Positions 26,756 to 35,200 of a stretch of 64,000 nucleotides of DNA are shown one piece after another. Position numbers and translations under genes: made by a program. The stretch is taken from NCBI GenBank assembly GCA_020635565.1, contig JACJZN010000006.1, positions 496,001 to 560,000 of the forward strand. The letters are read 5' to 3'. The stretch comes from Flavobacteriales bacterium. Lineage in GTDB: Bacteria > Bacteroidota > Bacteroidia > Flavobacteriales_D > Parvicellaceae. The stretch's first letter is position 1, and every line of letters begins with the position of its first letter. Below the pieces are notes generated by a model, which did no database searches, was not told where the DNA came from, and saw nothing but the letters and a program-made list of their open reading frames with translations.

Positions 26756-27769
26756 ATGAAAAGAAAAACTTTTATCACTGGTGCCACTGGTTTAGTTGGG
26801 AGTCATGTCCTTCTGGAGCTCCTTCAAAATCCAGAAATTGAATGCTATGCCTTGAAGAGAACGAATAGTGATTTAACACCACTAATTAACCTCTTTGAGT
26901 GGAATCAACAACTAGATCTTTTGAATAATGTAAACTGGATCGTAGATGATTTGGGAGGAGATCTCAGAGTAACTCTTAACCAATATTCCTTTGATGAGAT
27001 CATCCACACGGCAGCAGTGGTATCTTTTAATCCGGATGATTATGCAGCGATGGAACAAATCAACCTCCACGCTACAAAAACATTGATAGAATTTGCCAAA
27101 TCATCAGGCGTTAAGAAATTTGGATTTATTAGTTCTATTGCAGCGCTTGGTAGAGTCAATGAATCTGGCACACATACTGAAAATTCTGAATGGGTCGAAA
27201 ACGGGAGCAATTCCTTCTACAGCAAGACTAAATATGAAGCGGAAAAAATAGTTATTGCCTCCAACTCTGCTGATTTTGCCACCTATATTGTAAATCCAGG
27301 TGTAATCCTAGGGCCTTGTGACTGGAACAAAAGCAGTGGAACTTTTTTCAGAACTGGAGCTAAAGGAATTGCATTTTACACCAAAGGACAAAATGGATTT
27401 GTAGATGTTCGTGATGTTGCGAAAGGAATGTTATTCGTAATGGAAAAGAGAAATTCTGGAGAAAGACATATTTTAGTAGGAGAAAGTCTACCTTATCGTA
27501 CAGTATTTACTGAATTATGCAAGGCATTTGATCGAAAGCCACCGTACATGTATTCACCAAAATGGCTAACTGGACTAGGATGGCGACTAGACAAGATCAA
27601 ATCTAAAATCAAAGGAGTTCAACCAACACTAACGAAAGAAACTGCTCGCAATGCGAACGGCATTTATTTTTATGACAACAGTAAAATGACCTTAAAAGGA
27701 TTCGCATTTACTCCAATTGAACAAACAATCAAGGAGTCGGCCCCGTTTTTCAAAAAGTACTATTTCTGA
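26756..27769 (+). CDS. NAD-dependent epimerase/dehydratase family protein
   Basis: This 337-aa extended SDR has the nucleotide-binding motif FITGATGLVGSHVLLEL (residues 5-21). ADFATYIVNPGVILGP and the active-site YxxxK in FYSKTKYEAEKIV are typical. It resembles dihydroflavonol-4-reductase-like proteins. The substrate is unknown and there is no sugar or lipid cluster around it. It overlaps the convergent L,D-transpeptidase gene by 10 bp at the 3' ends. Confidence 0.82.
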   Translation: MKRKTFITGATGLVGSHVLLELLQNPEIECYALKRTNSDLTPLINLFEWNQQLDLLNNVNWIVDDLGGDLRVTLNQYSFDEIIHTAAVVSFNPDDYAAMEQINLHATKTLIEFAKSSGVKKFGFISSIAALGRVNESGTHTENSEWVENGSNSFYSKTKYEAEKIVIASNSADFATYIVNPGVILGPCDWNKSSGTFFRTGAKGIAFYTKGQNGFVDVRDVAKGMLFVMEKRNSGERHILVGESLPYRTVFTELCKAFDRKPPYMYSPKWLTGLGWRLDKIKSKIKGVQPTLTKETARNANGIYFYDNSKMTLKGFAFTPIEQTIKESAPFFKKYYF

Positions 27770-28329
27770 ATGGTGATCTGAATATTTTTATGAAAGTACG
27801 GATAGATCTCAGCTACATGATCGCGTTTCAGCGAGATACATCCAAAAGTCCAGTTCTGACCGTCATTGATTAACCCGTCCCCTCCTTCAGGAGTTCCATG
27901 AATTCCTATTTCACCACCTATTTTAGCATCTTTTGAAATAGTTCCATCCTTTTTTCTCTGCTCGAATCTTTTCCACGACTCTTCATTTGGATAATCAATC
28001 CAAATAAAGTATTTCCAATTCTTATGCGGATACTTATCTCTTACGCCAAAGACACCTTCAGGAGTCTTATAATCTCCTTCCTGCATTTTATCTCCTACGG
28101 GGTTATAACCTAAAACTACTGGATACCATTTGACAACCGTGTCAGCGTGTATAATGGACAACTGATAGTCTGATTTATCAATCAACACTGATAATTCTTC
28201 TGTTTTTATTTCATTATTAGATAGGATCTCCGATAGAGGTGTAGAATCAAAAGACTTCTGATCTTTTCTTAATTCAGTTGAACAAGAAAGATTAGTCATT
28301 ACAACTAGAACCGCAAATATTACATTCAT
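27760..28329 (-). CDS. L,D-transpeptidase (YkuD family)
   Basis: This 189-aa protein has an N-terminal lipoprotein-like signal (MNVIFAVLVVMTNLSC with lipobox TNLSC). The C-terminal half carries the YkuD active site: IGIHGTPEGGDGLI and the catalytic Cys/Ser segment FGCISLKRDHVAEIYP. These enzymes form 3-3 peptidoglycan crosslinks or attach lipoproteins. I selected the ATG at 28329 (residue 29 of the longer frame) because it begins the signal peptide. It would act at the periplasmic face of the envelope. Confidence 0.85.
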   Translation of the reverse strand: MNVIFAVLVVMTNLSCSTELRKDQKSFDSTPLSEILSNNEIKTEELSVLIDKSDYQLSIIHADTVVKWYPVVLGYNPVGDKMQEGDYKTPEGVFGVRDKYPHKNWKYFIWIDYPNEESWKRFEQRKKDGTISKDAKIGGEIGIHGTPEGGDGLINDGQNWTFGCISLKRDHVAEIYPYFHKNIQITIQK

Positions 28330-28433
28330 GATGGGTTGATTTTGAATTATACTACACATGTAATGCAAATTAGTTGAAAGGGTACGAGATTTATTTTGAA
28401 GATTATTATCCATTGAACTGAAGCTATTATTAG

Positions 28434-28946
28434 CTACTTCAAATTCAAGGATTCTATCAACTTGAACTGTTCCTTTTCATTTGAAAGAGGGATTTCAATT
28501 CCTCGATCTTTATCTTGTATTAGCTTGATGACATAGCCATGTACTTTTCTCCTTATCAATGTACTTAGTAAAATCGATACAAATCTGACATCAAATAGTT
28601 TGTCTACAAATAGATATGTAAGCAATAATGCTAATGAAGAAAAAGTGATCAATGCTAAAATCATTTCCACAACATCCCAATAGATCATTAATTCTTGAGA
28701 TTCTCTTAATAGATCAGCAAAGATCATCGGTAATAAGAAGAGGCTTAGTAAGATTGGAACGACAAAATACCATTTCAAATCAGGATCATATTTCATGGAG
28801 TAATAATAGTGCTCCTGAATCCACTTTCTCTTAAAGATTTGATATCTCCTGATATTTCCCCGATTTCTTTTCAGAACAACTTCATATTCCCCCTCTTTAT
28901 TTAAAGAGATCTTACAATATTTATTTTCAAAGTAAAGTTTTTCCAT
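28434..28946 (-). CDS. Membrane hypothetical protein
   Basis: This 170-aa protein has two hydrophobic segments at about residues 59-78 and 90-113, a basic N-terminal region (RNRGNIRRYQIFKRK) and a charged tail. It could be an inner-membrane protein with both ends in the cytoplasm. I do not recognise a family. It is divergent from the GT9 gene, with only 48 bp between starts. It could be cotranscribed with the L,D-transpeptidase, 104 bp downstream. Confidence 0.55.
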   Translation of the reverse strand: MEKLYFENKYCKISLNKEGEYEVVLKRNRGNIRRYQIFKRKWIQEHYYYSMKYDPDLKWYFVVPILLSLFLLPMIFADLLRESQELMIYWDVVEMILALITFSSLALLLTYLFVDKLFDVRFVSILLSTLIRRKVHGYVIKLIQDKDRGIEIPLSNEKEQFKLIESLNLK

Positions 28947-28994
28947 TCCGGCATATCTAATATATGAATTTCATTTGATTAAATTTGTTTCACT

Positions 28995-30023
28995 TTGAAT
29001 GATCCTAAACATATCATTATCTATCGAATATCAGCCATAGGTGACGTGGCTATGCTAGTTCAGAGTGTTCATAACGTACTGCAAAATAATCCTGATTTAA
29101 AAATCACCATGATAACAAGGCCTAAACTTGAGGTTTTGTTTGGAGAACATGAACGATTATTCTTTCATGCAATAGATACTAAAAACTCTCACAAAAATCT
29201 GCCTGGACTCATCAAGTTCGCGAAAGAGATTAAATCTATGAAGCCTGATCTTTTCATCGACATGCACGATGTCCTGAGAAGCAAAATTATTCGGTCATCA
29301 TTGAAGATTAACGGAATAAAAGTAATGGTATTCGATAAAGGCAGATCCGAAAAAGAACAAATGCTGAAAGGGTTAAAAACCTTTGAACAAGTCAACCATT
29401 CAATTGAGCGATATAATGATGTTCTTTCAAGGACAGGTTTTACACTGGATCCTGCTTTTCGTTATGTTCTTCCTGTTCATGATAATGAATTTCCATCTTC
29501 AAAAAAATTGAAAAGAATCGGATTTGCACCCTTTGCAGCTCATGAAAGTAAAGAATGGGGATTGGAAAACACTAAGGCTTTCCTACATGCTATTGAACAA
29601 CAAACGGAACTGGAGGTGTTACTTTTCGGTGGCGGAAAGGAAGAAGAACGAAAGCTCAAAGAACTAACCTTCGAGTATAAATGTGTCCAATCTGTAGCTG
29701 GTCAGTACAGTCTTGAAGAGGAATTATCCATTATGAAGAGCTGTGATTTATTTATTGCCATGGACAGTTCCAACATGCACATGGCTGATCTTGTAGGCTG
29801 TAAGGTAATTTCCATTTGGATCGCTACACACCCCTATTTTGGTTTTTATGCATGGAGCAATAAAGAGAACAGCATCGTTCTTTCACAGCAGGATTACCCA
29901 GCAATTCCTCTTTCTATATTCGGGAAACTGAAATCTGAAAAAGATCTGCAAAAAGTAAATGACATCAGGAGACTTATCAGTCCTGAGATCGTTATAAAAG
30001 AGATAGCTGAAATACTAGTTTAA
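28995..30023 (+). CDS. Glycosyltransferase family 9 protein
   Basis: This 342-aa protein fits GT9 heptosyltransferase-like enzymes. It starts KHIIIYRISAIGDVAMLVQSVHNV, the typical RxxxIGDV motif. The C-terminal donor-binding region has IGFAPFAAHESKEW, FGGGKEE and LFIAMDSSNMHMADLVG (D-S/T-x-x-x-H motif). It likely transfers a sugar to lipopolysaccharide core or a similar glycolipid at the inner membrane. The start is TTG 28995, since the motif begins only five residues later. It overlaps convergent purS by 4 bp. Confidence 0.85.
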   Translation: MNDPKHIIIYRISAIGDVAMLVQSVHNVLQNNPDLKITMITRPKLEVLFGEHERLFFHAIDTKNSHKNLPGLIKFAKEIKSMKPDLFIDMHDVLRSKIIRSSLKINGIKVMVFDKGRSEKEQMLKGLKTFEQVNHSIERYNDVLSRTGFTLDPAFRYVLPVHDNEFPSSKKLKRIGFAPFAAHESKEWGLENTKAFLHAIEQQTELEVLLFGGGKEEERKLKELTFEYKCVQSVAGQYSLEEELSIMKSCDLFIAMDSSNMHMADLVGCKVISIWIATHPYFGFYAWSNKENSIVLSQQDYPAIPLSIFGKLKSEKDLQKVNDIRRLISPEIVIKEIAEILV

Positions 30024-30271
30024 GCTTCTTCCAATTCGAAAGCGTAGCTTTCCATGATCTGGTTAGCTAACAACTTTTTACAAGCCTCATCCACTTTCGA
30101 AGCAGCCACTTCTTTAGATGATGCATCCACATAAAGCGTTATATGTTTTCCGATTCTGACATTCGTGATCTCACTTAGTCCAACATTCCCCATAGACTGA
30201 GAAACAGCTTTTCCCTGTGGATCCAATAACGCCTCTAATGGCATGATATCAATGTTTGCTTTGAATTTCAT
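30020..30271 (-). CDS. purS: Phosphoribosylformylglycinamidine synthase subunit PurS
   Basis: This 83-aa protein has FKANIDIMPLEALLDPQGKAV, the conserved PurS start, followed by MGNVGLSEITNVRIGK. PurS bridges PurQ and PurL in the fourth step of purine synthesis. purQ and purL are not in the window. It overlaps the end of pssA by 23 bp and is probably cotranscribed with it. Confidence 0.9.
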   Translation of the reverse strand: MKFKANIDIMPLEALLDPQGKAVSQSMGNVGLSEITNVRIGKHITLYVDASSKEVAASKVDEACKKLLANQIMESYAFELEEA

Positions 30272-31064
30272 TTTTACGCTTTGTAAGATTATTAATGATT
30301 GAAATGATCAGGTACAAAAGTATAATAATTGGGACAGCTACGAATACATTACTTATCAACAAGGCCAATAAAATTGTAACTAGACAGGCTCCCAAAAAGA
30401 TAAATCGGACTTCGTTTCCTTTCCAACCAAATGTTTTGAATTTGAGAGCTATTAGGGGGATGTTGGCATTTAAGAGAAGTGACATAGCCACAGTTATTCC
30501 AAGAAGTAAATAAACTAACCCAATCATAGAGATTGAAATCTTGTCAAAATTGTCAAACACTAAAATCGAGATAGAACTAAAAAAAACAGCATTCGCAGGA
30601 GTTGGCAACCCAATAAACTCATTTGTCTGATTAGTAGATATATTAAACTTAGCTAGTCTCACTGCTGAAAGCAAAGGTATTATTAGGGCTATCATTGGAA
30701 GTAGTAAAAACCACTTATCATTGTGCGGACTAATATAGGCATATTCAACTGCATATCTTGGAACTAAGGGCGTTTCATTAAATAGAAATAGATGACCGAG
30801 TATCAATTGTCTACATGTCATAAACATCAACATCCCTGGTGCCACTCCAAAAGTCACTAAATCCGCTAAAGAGTCCAGTTGTTTACCTAATTCTCCATCT
30901 ACCTTCAGAATCCTTGCAAAAAAACCATCAAAAAAATCGAGAAATAGTCCTCCAAAGATGAAATAAGCTCCAATCCAGGGTGTATCAGAAAAGGCATACA
31001 TGATGGCCAACAAACCACAGGTAAGATTGCCCAGCGTAATGATATTTGGGATGTGTTTTTTCAT
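30249..31064 (-). CDS. pssA: CDP-diacylglycerol-serine O-phosphatidyltransferase
   Basis: This 271-aa integral membrane enzyme makes phosphatidylserine from CDP-diacylglycerol and serine, the first step to phosphatidylethanolamine. The CDP-alcohol phosphotransferase signature is seen as FGGLFLDFFDGFFARILKVDGELGKQLDSLADLVTFG (D...G...AR...G...D...D), split here by description only. About eight transmembrane helices are visible. I chose ATG 31064 (MKKHIPNIIT). The downstream pathway enzyme, Psd, is encoded at 41870-42748, not in the same operon. Confidence 0.9.
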   Translation of the reverse strand: MKKHIPNIITLGNLTCGLLAIMYAFSDTPWIGAYFIFGGLFLDFFDGFFARILKVDGELGKQLDSLADLVTFGVAPGMLMFMTCRQLILGHLFLFNETPLVPRYAVEYAYISPHNDKWFLLLPMIALIIPLLSAVRLAKFNISTNQTNEFIGLPTPANAVFFSSISILVFDNFDKISISMIGLVYLLLGITVAMSLLLNANIPLIALKFKTFGWKGNEVRFIFLGACLVTILLALLISNVFVAVPIIILLYLIISIINNLTKRKNEIQSKH

Positions 31065-31180
31065 GCTCAACCGCCCCAAAAATAGGCGAATAATCACAAT
31101 TAATTTATTAAAACAGAGTTATTATCACAAATTTGCCAAAGATCCCTAGGATTTATTAACTTTACGTATTCAATTAGTAC

Positions 31181-32281
31181 ATGAAAAAACTAACCTTTTT
31201 CACCCTATTTATTCTTTCTGGTCTCAGCATATCTTGGGGGCAGGATGACAAGACTCCAAAATACAGTAATGAATTTCTAAATATTGGTGTCGGTGCGCGA
31301 GCTTTAGCCATGTCTAATTCAATCATAGCAAGTTCTAATGACGTGACCTCAGGTTACTGGAATCCTGTTGGACTTACTGAAATAGAAAGTGATCTACAAT
31401 TTGGTTTAATGCACGCTGAATACTTTGCGGGCATAGCAAAATATGACTACGGAGCAATTGCGAAAAGAATAGATGATAAAAGTGCAATGTCATTTTCTGT
31501 GATTCGATTTGGTGTAGACAACATACCGAATACAACCGAATTAATTGATAACCAAGGAAATGTGGACTACAACCGAATTACATTTTTTAGTGCTGCTGAT
31601 CTCGGGTTGGTTTTTAGTTACGGACGAAAAATTAATGAACATCTAAGTTTAGGAGGAAGTGCAAAAGTAATCAACAGAAAAGTTGGAAGCTTTGCCAAAT
31701 CATGGGGTTTTGGTATTGATTTCTCTGCCGTTTATAAAATAAATGATTGGACATTTGCTGCCATGGGAAGAGATGTTACCACAACTTTCAATGCCTGGTC
31801 ATATACCTTGAGTGATCGAACTATTGAGGTTTTTACTCAAACAGGAAATGAGATTCCTCAAAACGGTCTGGAAATTACGATGCCGAGAATCATACTAGGG
31901 GCGGCTCGAAGTTGGGCGTTGTCAGAAAAATTCGGATTACTGGCGGAGATAGATGCCGATGTAACCACGGATGGAAAAAGAAATACATTAATCGTTGGAA
32001 ATCCATTCTCTCTCGATCCGCATTTAGGTATTGAAGTTGACTTCAAGAAATTGATCTATTTGAGAACTGGTGTCGGAAACTTCCAAAGAATTACCCAATT
32101 GAACGGGAAGGAAGTGATGACAGTACAACCTAATATCGGAATCGGAATTAAATTTAAAGGAATTGCTATTGACTATGCTCTTACAGACATAGGAGATGCA
32201 TCAGTTGCTTTGTACAGCAATATCTTCTCTCTTCGATTTGATCTTAATCCTAAAAAAGAACAAAAAGGCTCATATGAATAG
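31181..32281 (+). CDS. PorV/PorQ-family T9SS protein, probably PorV2
   Basis: This 366-aa outer-membrane beta-barrel-like protein has a signal peptide (residues 1-20). Its start, FLNIGVGARALAMSNSIIASSNDVTSGYWNPVGLTEI, is the hallmark of PorV/PorQ proteins. PorV helps transfer T9SS cargo to the sortase. The gene immediately precedes a C25-type sortase-like gene, overlapping it by 8 bp, which is the arrangement of the putative PorV2/PorU2 pair known in some Bacteroidota. The second motif of an alternative PorV assignment cannot be excluded. A near -7 box (TAACTTTA, 31157-31164) precedes the start. Confidence 0.8.
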   Translation: MKKLTFFTLFILSGLSISWGQDDKTPKYSNEFLNIGVGARALAMSNSIIASSNDVTSGYWNPVGLTEIESDLQFGLMHAEYFAGIAKYDYGAIAKRIDDKSAMSFSVIRFGVDNIPNTTELIDNQGNVDYNRITFFSAADLGLVFSYGRKINEHLSLGGSAKVINRKVGSFAKSWGFGIDFSAVYKINDWTFAAMGRDVTTTFNAWSYTLSDRTIEVFTQTGNEIPQNGLEITMPRIILGAARSWALSEKFGLLAEIDADVTTDGKRNTLIVGNPFSLDPHLGIEVDFKKLIYLRTGVGNFQRITQLNGKEVMTVQPNIGIGIKFKGIAIDYALTDIGDASVALYSNIFSLRFDLNPKKEQKGSYE

Positions 32282-35200
32282 AATTTTACTCACATGGTTC
32301 TTGGTTTTATGTGGCTTATTCTCATTTGCTCAAAATGGAAATGAGTGGATTGATTATTCTCAGAAGTATTTGGGTTTCAAGATCTACCAGACTGGTTGGT
32401 ATAGAATGGATTATAGTGTGGTTGAACCCGCTTTTCAAAATATAGGAATAGATGTGAATACTATTTCTCCAGACCAATTTCAGATATTTGGTAGAGAAAA
32501 GGAGCAACCAATCATTGTTCAAGATGGAGGTGATGGAACCTTTGATTCAGGAGACTATATTGAATTTTATGCTGAGAAAAATGATGGATGGAAAGACTCG
32601 TTACTTTTTAATGATCCTGCCACAGAGATGGCTGATTCTTACTACAGTTTTGTAAATGATACGATTGTTTATTTCTTGACAATTGGGAATTCCGTTGGTA
32701 AGCGGTATGTCCTTGAAACAGATTCGTTATTTTCTAATTATTCGAGAAGTAAGTTCTGTTGGGTACATAAACACAAAAAGTATAACAACACTTTTAACTA
32801 TGGACCATTGTTTTACAATCAGTCTTCGCCAGTTTATGATGATGGTGAAGGATGGACTTACCCTGCCCTTGTTTCTATTAACCCTAATCAAAATAAGGTA
32901 ATTACCGATATTCAAACCAAGAACTTTTACACTGGGGCGGATTCCCCAGACGCACTTTTTAAATCGTCAATTAGCAGCGCTTCGGACCCAAGTGTTCCAA
33001 ATTCTATCAACAACCACTCTTTCCGAATCTTTTACAAATCGAATTCAAGCAGCTGGCAATTAATTCAAGACTCTAGTTTCGCAGGATATAAATTAATTAA
33101 AAACGTTCTCCATATAGAAACTAGCACCTTAGATTCTCCAACAACAAAAATTCAACATAGAGGAGTAAATATTGGGCAAGGAGATCTTGAAAAACTGATG
33201 CTTTCCTCCTTTTCACTTGACTATCCTCATACGTACAATTTTGAAGGTCTTAGTTATTTTCCTTTCTACATACCAAATTCAATTTCACAGAAACAATCTA
33301 TATCTATTTCGAATATTATTGGATCAAATCTCAGATTATTCGTGATTAATGATGATAACGGAAAGGAAATTCCTATGATTGATAGTTCGGGATACTATAA
33401 CGCAGTTATTCCTAATAACGTTAGTAATGATTCCATACATCTGATTGTTTTAGACACCGACAACTATACATCTGTGAATGAGTTGTTTTCAATTAACGGA
33501 AGTGGGCAATTTACGAATTTTGGAATATTATCTCCAGAAGATGCGTACCTAATTATCACTCATAATTCCCTTCTTCCAAGCGCTTTGGATTATGCGAATT
33601 ACAGAGGATCCATTAACGGGGGAAATCATGATGTAATTCTGGTTGATGTTTATGAACTTTATCTTCAGTATGGAGGAGGAATCGAAAAGCACCCTGTGAG
33701 CATTAAGAATTTTGTCAAATTTGGGGTTGAAAATTGGCCAAGCCCTCCTGGCAATTTGTTTCTGATTGGTAAATCAGTGAGTAATCATGCTAACGATGGC
33801 GGGAGTCGTGAAAATACGGCTGCATTTCATAAAAACCTAGTCCCAACATGGGGTTATCCAGGTAGTGATAATCATCTAACTCAAGGAATAAATGGCTCAG
33901 GAAAAAGTTTTGCAACCCCGACCGGGCGATTATCAATTTCTTCAAATAATGAGGTACTAGAATATTTAGATAAAGTAATAGAATATGAAAGTCACCAAAG
34001 TTCAGCATCTACATATGATATTCCGAATAAAGAATGGCAAAAAAATGTACTTCTTCTTGGAGGCGGTGATGACTTATTAACTAATAACGTAATTACGGCC
34101 TACAATGGTGTATTCAGAAACCGACTTGAAGATACTGCGTTTGGCGCAGTTGTTTTTGAATATTATAGAGATCCATTCGCAACCACATTGGATTTAACGA
34201 CCTATTATGCTGTACAAAGTCATTTGCGAGAAGGAGTGTCAATTATTAATTTCTATGGTCATTCATCCGCTGGAACTGGTTTCAGTTTAAATATAGACGA
34301 TCCAGAAAATTGGGACAATAATGGCAAATATCCTGTTGTAGGTGGACTAGGCTGTTATACTGGTGACGTTCACAATCAAGACGATCATGTTTATGCGATT
34401 GATCTTGTTAACATACCAGATGAAGGCGCCATCTGTTTAGTATCCCCTGTAACACAAGGATTCCTTACAAACATTGGATATTATTCAGAAATCTTTTATA
34501 GCCAACTAGCTAACGAAAACTACGAAGAGAGTATTGGGCTTCATATGAAAAGGACTTGTGATTCAATTTACAATCTGCAAGGGGCTGCCTATTGGAGTAT
34601 AACCAATGAATCGAATTATACAGGAATGTCCTTGCAGGGGGACCCGGGTTTAAAAGCTAACTGGCATCAAAAACCTGAGTTAGTTTTAGATGAAAATCGA
34701 GTATGGACTGTTCCTTCTCAAATAGATCTTTCAGTGGATTCGTTTGAACTTTTTATAGTTTCTACAAACATTGGAAGAGCCTTTATAGGAAACCATGACT
34801 TGGTCGTTGAACGTGTTGGTCCAAATGGCATTGACACGACAGTAATAAGAACTTTGTCTGAATCTTATAACAGGGACACAATTATAATTAAACTTCCTAC
34901 TAATCAATCTACTACTAGTGGTTTAAATCATTTTAACATAAGCATAGACCTTCCAACATCTATAATAGAAGAACAGCAAGATGAAATTTCAAATAATCAA
35001 ATTGTATTCAGCACCTATGTTACCTCTAATGGACTTGAACCAATATGGCCCTATAAATATGGAATCATTCCATACGACACGGTCACTTTAAAAGCCTCAA
35101 CGCTTAATCCTTTTGAACCAGAAAGAGAATATGTGATCGAAATTGATACCAATCGTAATTTTAACTCACCATTCAAAAAGCACCAATACTTTACAAGTTC